Positions 36,201-43,024 of a stretch of 43,024 nt of DNA are shown piece after piece. Every line of letters begins with the position of its first letter. Within the stretch, counting starts at the first letter, position 1. Origin of the DNA: Goniomonas avonlea. Its lineage: Eukaryota; Cryptophyceae; Goniomonadida; Goniomonadaceae. Under the pieces are notes generated by a model. It did not search any database. It saw nothing but the letters and a program-made list of their open reading frames with translations, and was not told where the DNA came from. A program made the translations under genes and the position numbers. Where the stretch lies: NCBI GenBank assembly GCA_003573635.1, contig QUTJ01031849.1, forward strand, positions 1-43,024, given 5' to 3'.

Positions 36201-39200
36201 GCCAACCCGATTCCGTCCACCGCCTGCGGAGGCGCGACCGTTTTGGACGCGACGAACGCAGCGCCGGAGTCGTGGGTCTCCTCCCCCACGGTCGGCGAGA
36301 GCACGGTCACGCAGAGCGCCATCAACCTGGTGACTTTCACCATCCAGCCCTCTGTGGCCATGGTGCCAGGCGACGGGGTCACGATCACTGGCCTGACCGG
36401 CACGCTGACTGCTGACAATGCCGCTCTGCCGGTCGAAGGCGCCAACGCGGCGATATTCGGTAGCACGGCTGGGTGGACAACCTCGACGGGTGTCCTCAAG
36501 TTAACGGTCGCAGCCGGGCAGGGAGTCCCTAGCGCCAGTACGTCCGTGTTCAGCGTCCGCGTGCAGAACCCTGCGAGCCTCAACGGCCTGGGTGTAACTC
36601 CCACGTTTGCTGCTTGCGGCACTGTGGCGATTGCGTCTGCCACTGGAACTGGCATAGTCTTGACCTCAGCGACCCCTACCGCCGCCGTGTGGTCGATCAA
36701 GACCAGCTCTGAGTCGAGCTCGATGCAGGGCCAGTTCAACACGCTGACGTTCGTGTTCCAGCCCTCCTTGGCTCTGTCTGCGGCAGACGTCGTCACCATC
36801 ACGAACCTCGTTGGCTCGCTGACAGCCGACAACGCCGTGCTGCCGCTCACCGGCGCCGAGGCCGCAGTCTTCGGAAGCACCGGCAGCTGGACTCAAGCAG
36901 GCTCTCTGACTCTCACGGTCGCCAGCGGGCAGACTGTCAGCAGCGCCGGGCTCGGCACAACGATAGCTATCGTCGTTACCAACCCGTTCGGCGGCTCGGC
37001 GGTGTTCCCTAGCATCTCGGCGTCTGGCACTGTGCCGATCCCCAGCACAGCGATGAGCGCGCAGGTTCTCGCAGCCGGAGGCGCCCCGACCGCGACCTGG
37101 ACCACGAAGACGGACTACGAGAGCTCGTTCACGCACCGCCAGCTGAACACCATCACGGTGACGATGCGGCCCAGCGCGGCCCTGGCCGCCTCGGACAGCG
37201 TGACGATTTCTGCTCTGACCGGGACCCTGACCGCCACCAACGCGGCGCTGACGATTGGCGGCGCGTCAGCTGCTGTGTTTGGCAGCACGGCGGCCTGGGA
37301 CGCGACTGGGAGCACGCTGAAGCTCACTGTGGCGAGCGGCCAGTCGGTGTCCAGCAGCGCCGACACAGTCGTGACCTTCGGGCTGTTCAACAAGGCCGCG
37401 GCCCAGGCCCCCGTGACGCCGACGATCTCAGCCACGGGCTCGACGCCGATTGTAGCCGTCGCCATGACGCAGGCGATTCTCGGCGCCTCCGGGTTACCCA
37501 CGTCGTTCTGGCTTGTGAAGACTGACGCGGAGAGCTCGGCCGTTGCTGGCGGGTACAACACCCTCACGTTCACGATGCAGCCGAGCCACAGCCTGCTGAG
37601 CGGCCACAAGATCACGATCACCAACCTGGCCGGCACTCAGGAGCCGACCAACGCCGCCTTGACTCTGTCTGGCGCCGGTGCGTCACTGTTTGGCAGCGTA
37701 GGGAACTGGGTGGGTTCGACCGGCGTCCTCATTCTGACCGCGTCGTCCACCATCCCGGCTGCCTCGTCCACTGTCGTCAGCATCAGGGTCGTCAATCCCG
37801 CTGCTTCTGCGAGCACCACGCCGGTCATCCGCGCGACGGGCTCCACTCCGATTCTCGCAATCGCGATGTCGACGGCGATATTCACTGTGACCGCACCCAG
37901 CGCCTCATGGACCGCGAAGTCGATCGCGGAGTCTTCCATAGTGCAGGGGGCCTTCAACACGCTCACGTTTTCGATCCAGCCCTCCGTTGCTCTGGTTGCG
38001 CAGGACGCTCTCTGGGTCACGGGCCTCGCTGGAACGCAGACGGCAACCAATGCTGCCATCACTGTGTCTGGGGCGAACGCGGCCCTCTTTGGGAGCGCTG
38101 CTGCCTGGACCATCGCGGGCACCCTGAAACTGACTGTGGCGGCCGGTCAGACTGTCCCGAGCGCGAGCGCCACAATCTTCAAGGTTGTTGTTCGAAACAA
38201 GGGCGGGTCTGCGAGCGTGGCGGTCGACCCGCAGCTCTATGTGGAGGGCGTGAGCCCGATCGCGTCTGTTGCGATGGGGACCAACGTGGTAGGCGCTGCG
38301 AACGCGCCGCCGACCTTCAGTGTGAGGTCGCAGTCTGAGGCATCGACCGTGCAGGGCTCGGGCAATCTTATCACACTTTCTCTGGCACCGACTGTCGCCC
38401 TCTCGCAGTTCGATAAGATCACCATCTCAGGTCTCACCGGCAGCCTCACTGCGGATAACGCCGCCCTCCCGGTTGCTGGTGCTGCTGCCACTCTCTTCAC
38501 GGACACCGGCGCGTGGACTCAAAACACCGGCACGCTGGTGCTGACTGTCAAGTCTGGGCAGACCGTACCGACCTCCACGAACGTGGTCCAGATCACCCTG
38601 ACAAACCCTTGGGCCGCGCAGACAGCAGTCACTGCCACCGTGTCCGCGTCCGGCACTGTCCCGATTCCCGTCGCACCGATGACTGGATCCGCCATCTTGG
38701 GGGCGGGCAGTGCCCCAACGGCCGTCTGGGTGACCACAACGATTGCCCAAAACTCTGTTGTCCAGGGCGCGTTCAACACGCTGACCTTCACAATTATGCC
38801 CAGCGCCCTTCTGTCAGCTGGTGACGTTGTGACCGTCAACGGCCTCACGGGCACTCTGACTCCCGACGCTGCCGCCATCACGACTGTGACGTCCACCGAG
38901 TTCGGCAACGCTGGCTCCTGGACGCAGAACACTGGCACCCTTAAGCTGACTGTGGCTGCAGGCCAGTCGCTCCCGACCGCGCCCACCGTGCACTCTGTCG
39001 TCCTCACCAATCCGCTGCTGCAACAGACGGCCGTCACGCCGAGCATCTCGGCGACCGGCTCGGTGGCGATCTCGGCCACCGCCATGTCGACCACAGTGCT
39101 CGAGGCGTCGTCTGCCGCGTCCTCCACCTGGAACATCAAGCTCAACGTCGAGTCCTCCACCACACAGAGCATGTCCAACACGCTGACGTTCACGATCCAG

Positions 39201-42200
39201 CCGAGTGTGAGCCTGGCTGCCGGCGACCAGGTGACCATCGCTGGGCTGACTGGGACGCAGACGCCATCCAACGCGGCGCTCGCTCTGACAGCCGCCGAGT
39301 TTTCAAACGTGGGCGCGTGGACCCAGAACACTGGCAGGCTCGTTCTCACCGCCAACACCTTTGTGCTGTCTGGGTCGGCGACGGTGATCGCGGTCACTGT
39401 CATCAACAGCAATGTGGCTCAGGTCTTGGCGGCACCCACAATCGGCGCGACTGGCTCGTCGCCCATCGCACCCGCGAGCCTTCCTGTCGCAGTCCTCAAC
39501 GCCAAGGGTGCTCCCACTGCCCTCTGGCTTGTCAAGAGCAACTCTGAGACCAGCGTGACGCGCGGTGGGTTCAACACGCTGACGTTCACCTTCCGCCCGT
39601 CCGTGGCCATGGGGACCACGGAGAAGGTCACTGTTGCTGGCCTCACTGGCACGCAGACTGCGGACAGTGCCACCCTCGCTGTCGCTGGCGCGGATTCGGC
39701 AAGGTTCTTGAGCACCGGCGCTTGGACGCAGAGCACCGGCACCATCGTCTTGACCGTCGCCACCTCCGTCTTGAGCACCGCCGACACTGTTGTTTCTATC
39801 GTGCTCACTAACAGAGCTGTGGCCCAGACGGCCGTCGTCCCAACTGTCTCGGCGTCGGGCATGGTCCCTGTTGCCGCGCTCTCGATGGGCACCAGTGTCC
39901 TGAGCGCGACAAACCTGCCGTCGGTCACCTGGACGACCAAGTCGGTCACAGAGAGCTCGCAGATTCGCGGTGGGATCAACACCCTGACGCTGACGTTCCA
40001 GCCTACGGTTGCTCTGATTGAGAACGACCGCATCACGGTGACAGGCCTGGAAGGCACCCAGACCACCAGCAGCGCGTCGCTCACCGTGTCCGGCACCCAT
40101 CCGGCCAAGTTTGGCTCTGTCGGCGACTGGACCCAGAACACCGGCACGCTCGTTCTCACCGTCGCAGCGGCACAGACCATCAGCACCACCACCGTGACCA
40201 CAGTCCAGATCGCGGTGCGAAACCACGGCTGGGGCCAGTCGCTCCGCATCCCGAAGATCAGTGCGTCCGGCTCCTCCCCCATCGTTGCCGCCAACATGGG
40301 CGGGGTCCTGGCCGCGACGGCGTCGCCCTCCGCGACCTGGACCACCAAGATCAGCTCCGAGACGTCGTCGATGTGGAACGCGCTTAACACGCTCACCTTC
40401 ACCTTCCGCCCCAGCGTTGACATCGCGGCCGGGGCGGGCATCAGCATCAAGGGTCTGATCGGGTCCAAGACCGCTGACAACAGCGGGCTGGTCGTCGCAG
40501 GTACGAGCTCGGGACTGTTTGGCTCCACCGGTGGGTGGACCCAGAGCACTGGAACGCTGGCGCTGTCGGTCGGGTCCACCGTGACCTCGTCGTCTGACTC
40601 CGTGATCACCATCGTCCTGACCAACGGCCAGAGCCCGGGCACGCTGCGATCCCCGGAGATCTATGCCTCCGGCGCCGTGCCGATTGCGCCGGCTGCGATG
40701 TCTCGCACCGTGCTCGGCTACAACGGGGCGCCGTTCGCGACCTGGGGCACCAAGACCAGCGCCGAGTCGTCAGTTGTCCGGGGCGCGTTCAACACGCTGA
40801 CTTTCACCATCAAGCCGCTTTTGGCGCTGTCGACCTCGGACACGGTGACCATCACGGGTCTCACGGGCACTGGCACTGCAGATTCCACCGCGCTTCCCAT
40901 CACGCAGGCGATCTTCGGGTCCAACGGCGTGTGGACGAAGAACACTGGCACCCTCGTGTTGACGGTTGCTGCCGCGCAGGTGCTGCCTACTTCGGACACG
41001 GTGGTCACTGTCGTTGTGACCAACCCGTTGGCTGCGCAGACTGCTGTGACTCCCACCATCTCTGCCGGAGGCTCCATCCCAGTGCTGTCCGCGGCCATGA
41101 GCACTGCTGTGCTTGGGGCCGCCACTGCGGTGACGGCAACCTTTACAGGGACAAACTCTGAGAGCACGACCACGCGGGGAGAGTTCAACACGATCACAAT
41201 CGGATTCACGCCGAGCGATGCTCTCATTGCGGGTGACGTTGTCACAGTCACTGGCCTGACCGGGACTTTGACCCCGGACAACACCGCGCTTGCTGTGAAC
41301 CAAGCGCTGTTTGTCGGCAGCGCCGGCCAGTGGACCAAGAATACAGGCACGCTTGTGATGACGGTGACTGGCGGTGGCATTCCCAACGCGGGCACCACCA
41401 CGATCTCCTTCATCGTCACCAACCCTGCTGCGGCCCAGACTGGGGTCACCCCACGCATGTCTGCGACTGGTAGCGCTCCTATCAAGGACTCAGCCCTCCC
41501 GTCTGCGATTCTTGCGGCCGGCACGGCCCCCACTGTGACGTTCACGACCAAGCAAGACTACGAAAGCACGACCGCTCAGGGCGCCGCAAACACGATTACG
41601 CTGTCCCTCTTGCCCACGACCAACCAGGCCGTCGGCGACAGGATCACTTTCACTGGCCTCACCGGGACGCAGACGGCAGACTCCGCCAGTTTGGCGCTCG
41701 GCGGGGCTGACAAGGCGAGCTTCTCGAATACTGGGGCCTGGACCAAGAACACCGGCACCCTGGTTCTCACCATCTCCACCCTCATTGGCACCAGCACCCC
41801 TGTCGTGATCTCCATCACCGTCGTGAACCCGTCCACCACGCAGGCGGCCGTGACCCCCACGGTCTCCTCCTCTGGCACGGCTCCTATCGCCCCCGTCGCG
41901 ATGAGCGCCCCCATCCTCGGGTCAGCAGGCGCGCCCCCAGACACCTGGGTGACGAAGATCGTGTCCGAAGCGTCTGTGGTCCAAGGCGCGTACAACACCC
42001 TGACCTTTACGCTCCGCCCCACGACTGCCATCCCCGCGGGGGGCGTCGTCACTATCTCGGGGCTGACTGGCACGCAGTCGCTCGATAACGGCGTGACAGT
42101 GGGTTCCACCATCTTTGGGAACGCGGGTGTGTGGACGCAGAGCACCGGCACGCTCGTCCTGACCGTGGCCACGACGCTGCCGACCACGGACTCCGTCGTG

Positions 42201-43024
42201 ACGGCCGTCGTCACCAACCCCGCTGCGAGCCAAACCGCCCGGACCGCGTCGATTTCTTCCTCAGGCAGTGTGCCGACTTCGGCTGTGGTTATGACCGGCT
42301 CTGTCCTCGCTGCGGGCACCGCAGCCACCAACACGCTCTCCGTCAAGGCCGTGTCCGAGACGAGCTCGATCCAGTCGGCCTTCAACACGCTGACGCTGCA
42401 TCTGGAGCCGACCGTGGCGCTCACCACGGGCGACAAGATCACGGTGTCGGGACTGATTGGAACGCAGACGGCGAGCGCGGGCTCCGTCACTCTGTCCGGC
42501 GCCAACGCGGCCCTCTTCGACGCTGGGGTGTGGACACAGAACACCGGCACCATGGTGCTTACCGTGGCCGCCGCACAGTCGCTCCCGACAGGCTCGGTGT
42601 CGCTGGTCAGTTGGCAAGTGACCAACCCCGCCGACCCGCGTCAGCCGAGCAATCCGGTCGTTCCCCTGATCAAGGCGGTCGGGTCCGCCCCCGTGGCCTC
42701 CGCGACGATGCGCGGCGTCGTGCTGGGGGCGTACGGTGCGCCAGCAGCGTCCTGGATCAAGTCTGTCGTGGCGGAGGCGTCGGTTGTGCGGAGCGGCATC
42801 AACACGCTGACCTTCACGCTGCTCCCGAGCGTGGCGCAGGGTGTCGGAGACAAGGTCACCGTCACTGGGCTGACTGGCTCTGGTACTGCCAACAACGCCG
42901 CGCTGCCGGTGGTATCCGCCGTCTTCGGGAACTCCGGCGCCTGGACCAAGAACACCGGCACCCTCGTCCTGACGGTCGCCAGCGGGCAGTCTGTCCCCAC
43001 CGCCACCGCCACCGTCGTGACCGC
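43..43024 (+). CDS. Giant CUB-repeat extracellular protein (partial, open at both ends)
   Basis: One frame runs without a stop from the acceptor at 42/43 to the window edge: 14,326 complete codons, roughly 1.4-1.5 MDa of protein. Modules in order are CUB1 (C-terminal half) to CUB50, a CUB51 split by a 17-copy array of a novel 135-aa repeat, CUB52-60, and the first part of CUB61 followed by 36 copies of the same repeat. Every first cysteine of a CUB and every Asn anchor of a repeat unit that I located falls in this same frame, so no frameshift or intron is needed. CUB domains are extracellular beta-sandwich modules that bind proteins and glycans. With one cysteine pair per module, many N-x-S/T sequons and a mucin-like insert, the protein is very likely secreted or surface-bound. 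No signal peptide, membrane segment or anchor lies in the window. Cubilin, the familiar CUB giant, has 27 CUB domains; this one has at least 61. Its precise function is unknown. Confidence 0.93.
240..1010 (+). repeat. CUB2 and CUB3
   Basis: CUB2 starts at the Cys codon at 240 and CUB3 at 588. CUB2 has DGSG, C-D-W, FLDTE, HDIIGVFDG and FETD in canonical order. CUB3 has DDGS, C-V-W, FQTE and FDLVTV. Its VYDG strand is then replaced by a longer segment (about 762-880) with an additional pair of cysteines at 798 and 849 and several N-glycosylation sequons, before LLTHSG and FNSD resume. CUB3 is 423 bp against the usual 340-360. Neither domain fits the A/B dimer pattern that starts at CUB4. Confidence 0.92.
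2033..2335 (+). repeat. CUB7 copy of a recent internal duplication (pair with 4166-4468)
   Basis: About 300 bp covering the end of CUB6 and most of CUB7 match 4166-4468 at about 94% nucleotide identity by my manual count. Other CUB domains of the same type are far more diverged. The offset is 2,133 bp (711 codons), exactly six modules or three A-B dimers. Confidence 0.9.
4119..4154 (+). other. 33-bp in-frame insertion in CUB12
   Basis: Between two GGCTTC codon pairs, CUB12 carries eleven extra residues (roughly TIDSFKVGMGF) in the loop after the TD motif, where every other A-type domain goes straight from GF to the last strand. The repeated GGCTTC flanks suggest duplication or slippage. A very short unspliced segment is a less likely explanation. 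The reading frame is kept. Confidence 0.6.
4166..4468 (+). repeat. CUB13 copy of the recent internal duplication (pair with 2033-2335)
   Basis: This is the second member of the near-identical pair. The match covers TVPGLCGG, NKTGRIKDGS, YHSNADCRWLIQP, FDTEYLYDFFRIYDG and NFSGPGLPHT. It then fades: CUB13 has an extra DVHSSG before ASMYIWFSSD, making it 375 bp. The flanking A-type domains CUB8 and CUB14 are also more alike than average (YHNDADCKWL in both), so the duplicated unit may have been larger and since diverged. Confidence 0.9.
11586..12350 (+). repeat. CUB34 and CUB35
   Basis: CUB34 (Cys at 11,586) is A-like but diverged at its N-terminus, with YDDMPDGLLDY in place of the DGSG...Y segment and CRFLISP in place of C-x-W. 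CUB35 (Cys at 11,937) is 471 bp long because of an insert at about 12,045-12,130 that adds a cysteine pair (codons 12,054 and 12,093) and several Asn sequons between the WFLAPEP strand and VSVSFPAFDTE. The extra cysteines probably bond to each other and pin the loop; this is inference. Confidence 0.9.
12351..12407 (+). other. Proline-rich linker 1
   Basis: The segment reads YPPNPTPGPTPAPIIPFRY and separates CUB35 from CUB36. It is the first break in the otherwise gapless packing of CUB domains and probably acts as a stiff extended spacer. Confidence 0.85.
12408..13457 (+). repeat. CUB36-CUB38
   Basis: First cysteines are at 12,408, 12,750 and 13,092. CUB36 keeps FATEDFFDTVTVYDG and FVSD. CUB37 has FDLEPLND but a diverged strand (LTVWAVND). 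CUB38 is 414 bp, with an enlarged loop after RLEGN (about 13,310-13,380, with sequons NMT, NFT and NAT) at the site where type B domains carry the HW segment. The A/B alternation is no longer clear here, suggesting an older part of the array. Confidence 0.92.
13458..13505 (+). other. Proline/threonine-rich linker 2
   Basis: The segment reads VTPATPAPTPTPVPVL and lies between the end of CUB38 and the first cysteine of CUB39 at 13,506. Pro-Thr alternation is typical of O-glycosylated extended spacers. Confidence 0.85.
13506..15371 (+). repeat. CUB39-CUB43
   Basis: First cysteines are at 13,506, 13,857, 14,199, 14,532 and 14,877. CUB39 has FDIEPINDMLYIYDG and FTSD, and CUB40 has FSTEYQYDPVTFY. 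CUB41 (FTLDPSDSLKIFDG) already resembles the later type C in this loop. CUB42 has FATEATLDTVKVYDG. CUB43 is unusually long (531 bp up to the next first cysteine, including linker 3) because a mucin-like segment sits inside it. Confidence 0.92.
15132..15260 (+). other. Mucin-like Thr/Ser/Pro insert inside CUB43
   Basis: About 43 residues are almost entirely Thr, Pro, Ser, Ala and Gly (for example TSTPPTTTTAASTATSP and GPTTTPLPTT). They interrupt CUB43 between LLATLSGHLDGQYV and YMLVVFHSD. Such tracts are usually densely O-glycosylated and extended. The position is the same CUB loop that hosts the two giant repeat arrays further downstream. Confidence 0.9.
15372..15398 (+). other. Polyproline linker 3
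   Basis: A valine is followed by eight consecutive prolines, encoded by a run of C followed by CCG triplets. It lies between CUB43 and the first cysteine of CUB44 at 15,408. The C-run and CCG tract would be prone to slippage and is a place to check sequencing accuracy, but the frame continues correctly on both sides. Confidence 0.9.
15408..16115 (+). repeat. CUB44 and CUB45
   Basis: First cysteines are at 15,408 and 15,768. Both keep the FDTE motif (FDTEFMYDVVRVYDG and FDTELDYDIVNIYAG) with FLSD and FTSD, so they retain the full acidic set seen in calcium-binding CUBs. They are the last two domains of this kind before type C begins. Confidence 0.93.
16116..17849 (+). repeat. CUB46-CUB50, type C CUB domains
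   Basis: First cysteines are at 16,116, 16,461, 16,809, 17,157 and 17,505. These share a distinct signature: two Gly plus Val-Val before the strand (PPxGGVVxLTF), FxLGAGDSVxVYDG in place of FDTExxYDxVRVYDG, PVTSNSRxMTVVF, and a VSRCSG junction. The Glu of FDTE is lost and the loop is one residue shorter, while the Asp before the YDG strand is kept. Lengths are uniform at 345-348 bp, without A/B alternation, so this block expanded separately from the dimer array. Confidence 0.93.
17850..18080 (+). repeat. CUB51, N-terminal two thirds (interrupted)
   Basis: This type C domain starts at the Cys codon at 17,850 and is normal through CEWNIRP, GVVQLTFSQFGLESGD, NVTIYDG and QLAQLLGQS. The sequence then changes to the 135-aa repeat. 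The remaining part of this domain is found 6.9 kb downstream at 25,029, in the same reading frame. The two pieces are parts of one uninterrupted frame, not a broken gene. Confidence 0.9.
18081..25028 (+). repeat. Repeat array 1: 17 units of a novel 135-aa module
   Basis: About 6.9 kb encodes 17 tandem units with a mean period near 408 bp. The Asn of the NTLTF motif (or its equivalent) lies at 18282, 18687, 19098, 19506, 19914, 20328, 20733, 21141, 21552, 21954, 22383, 22782, 23193, 23610, 24015, 24426 and 24822. A unit reads in order AMSTAVLGAATAP, ESSTVQGAFNTLTF, IQPSAALAAGDVVTI, GLTGTQTADNAAL, FGSTGAWTNAGTLTLTV, GQTVPT, TVVTxxVTNP and AQTAVTPTISASGS. Alternating hydrophobic strands with Gly/Asn turns suggest an Ig-like beta-sandwich. 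Cysteine is almost absent and Thr, Ala, Ser and Val dominate. The array begins in mid-unit (STVFSVGLLNPAS) and ends in mid-unit (LTVAPGQTV), the two partial ends together making one whole unit. I do not recognise a named family. Confidence 0.9.
25029..25145 (+). repeat. CUB51, C-terminal third (resumed)
   Basis: Directly after the last repeat unit, the sequence returns to the final CUB strands: PLPSPVVTSSRYMTVVFNSD, GFNATY and LPVSR, ending at the next first cysteine at 25,146. This stretch has no cysteine pair or YDG strand of its own. Joined in sequence order to 17,850-18,080, it accounts for one complete type C domain of ordinary length. Confidence 0.9.
25146..28256 (+). repeat. CUB52-CUB60, type C CUB domains
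   Basis: First cysteines are at 25,146, 25,491, 25,842, 26,181, 26,532, 26,868, 27,216, 27,561 and 27,897. All belong to the same type C as CUB46-50, with YxYNxxCxW, GVVxLTF and R-C-S-G junctions. The loop before the YDG strand varies: LAAGD, LGAGD, LGSDD, VTSPD, LVQND, LAAGD, IKSPS, VDASD and LGVGD. The FDTE glutamate is absent throughout. CUB60 is somewhat long (360 bp), with extra residues (EYSSLLDL) before GFNATY. The block separates the two repeat arrays. Confidence 0.93.
28257..28508 (+). repeat. CUB61, N-terminal part (interrupted)
   Basis: This type C domain starts at the Cys codon at 28,257 and runs through DGSG, CRWVITPP, GIVELHFTEFNLTSGDSVTLYDG and VLYTFEGG to about LPPSN. It then passes into repeat array 2. 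The last CUB strands (the MTVVF...SD...GF part) are not in the window. By analogy with CUB51 they should follow the end of the array. The exact junction is uncertain by about ten residues because PALPPSN could belong to either module. Confidence 0.85.
30681..30866 (+). repeat. Unit 6 segment nearly identical in protein to unit 31
   Basis: These 62 codons (from GLTGTGTADN to TNPLSAQT, including LPITQAIFGSNGVWT) match 40,857-41,042 at 56 of 62 residues. About 42 of 186 nucleotides differ, mostly at third positions. Other units in the array are much less alike. The two copies are 25 units apart. Confidence 0.85.
40857..41042 (+). repeat. Unit 31 segment, partner of 30,681-30,866
   Basis: This is the second member of the dispersed unit pair described at 30,681-30,866. 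Flanking units do not show the same closeness, so the similarity is local, as expected after an old duplication or gene conversion confined to part of a unit. Confidence 0.85.

Larger units (their letters stand above)
28509..43024 (+). repeat. Repeat array 2: at least 36 units of the novel 135-aa module
   Basis: Array 2 uses the same module as array 1, with a mean period near 406 bp, and runs off the window. Asn anchors of NTLTF lie at 28602, 29001, 29400, 29799, 30207, 30615, 31014, 31410, 31809, 32220, 32631, 33042, 33447, 33873, 34281, 34686, 35097, 35505, 35910, 36324, 36738, 37146, 37557, 37956, 38364, 38775, 39177, 39573, 39978, 40386, 40791, 41187, 41589, 41994, 42384 and 42801. Units 1-13 and 25-36 mostly carry GxWTQNTGTLVLTV and a shorter loop before FG. 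Units 14-24 mostly resemble array 1 (FGSTGAWTNAG). Unit 14 has about seven extra residues (PIAMDSALPATTAAVL). Cysteines are rare, for example near 31,371, 31,680, 34,188, 36,225 and 36,612. The array starts at the AMSxxVLGAA phase of the unit. Function is unknown; an extracellular stalk or shield is possible. Confidence 0.9.

Noticed and set aside
18311-42625. Many - strand open frames of 200-530 codons across the repeat arrays (for example 18,311-19,915 and 30,479-31,792)
   Set aside because: They recur with the 405-bp period of the sense repeat and show no independent protein features. They are shadows of a GC-rich tandem coding repeat.
18081-43024. Regularly spaced repeats that could suggest a CRISPR or satellite array
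   Set aside because: The period is a multiple of three, units are conserved at protein level and diverged at wobble positions, and the frame is continuous. This is a protein repeat, not a DNA-level array.
1-43024. A bacterial giant gene
   Set aside because: The abrupt loss of CUB homology exactly at a pyrimidine-rich AG at 42, the dense N-glycosylation sequons and long CUB arrays favour a eukaryote, although the intron-free 43 kb is unusual.
1-43024. Transposable elements, virus-derived elements, tRNA or rRNA genes
   Set aside because: The whole window from 43 onward is accounted for by CUB domains, linkers and the 135-aa repeat. Nothing resembling a transposase, reverse transcriptase, integrase, capsid or structural RNA was seen.

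Overview
The window is one piece of a single giant protein-coding gene on the + strand. From an apparent splice acceptor at 42/43 to the last base, one reading frame (codons starting at positions divisible by 3) stays open for about 14,326 complete codons. No stop was seen, and I found neither the start nor the end of the gene. The host is a eukaryote: the first module is cut exactly at a pyrimidine-rich AG acceptor, the modules are extracellular CUB domains, and N-glycosylation sequons are dense. The DNA is GC-rich (over 60% by eye) with strong C/G bias at third positions, and about 43 kb is a single exon. That fits an intron-poor, GC-rich protist better than an animal, but I cannot name the organism.

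Layout. 1-42 is the tail of an intron. 43-18,080 is an unbroken run of CUB domains (CUB1 partial, CUB2-50 whole, first two thirds of CUB51). CUB4-33 are arranged as 15 alternating A-B dimers of about 705 bp. Proline-rich linkers follow CUB35, CUB38 and CUB43, and CUB43 carries a mucin-like Thr/Ser/Pro insert. From CUB46 the domains are a distinct type C that lacks the acidic residue of the FDTE motif. At 18,081 the CUB51 domain is interrupted by about 6.9 kb (about 2,316 aa) encoding 17 copies of an unfamiliar 135-aa Thr/Ala/Val-rich, nearly cysteine-free repeat. CUB51 resumes at 25,029 and finishes normally. CUB52-60 follow (25,146-28,256). CUB61 is then interrupted at nearly the same internal position by a second array of the same repeat (36 copies, 28,509 to the window end).

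How the parts work together. This is best read as a huge secreted or cell-surface extracellular protein: at least 61 CUB modules (about 20 kb) and at least 53 beta-sandwich-like repeats (about 21 kb). The repeat arrays protrude from a surface loop of type C CUB domains instead of sitting end to end with them. The nested layout predicts that the missing last third of CUB61 lies downstream of this window. I see no other gene, RNA gene, transposon, virus-derived element or CRISPR array. The long open frames on the opposite strand are by-products of codon bias.
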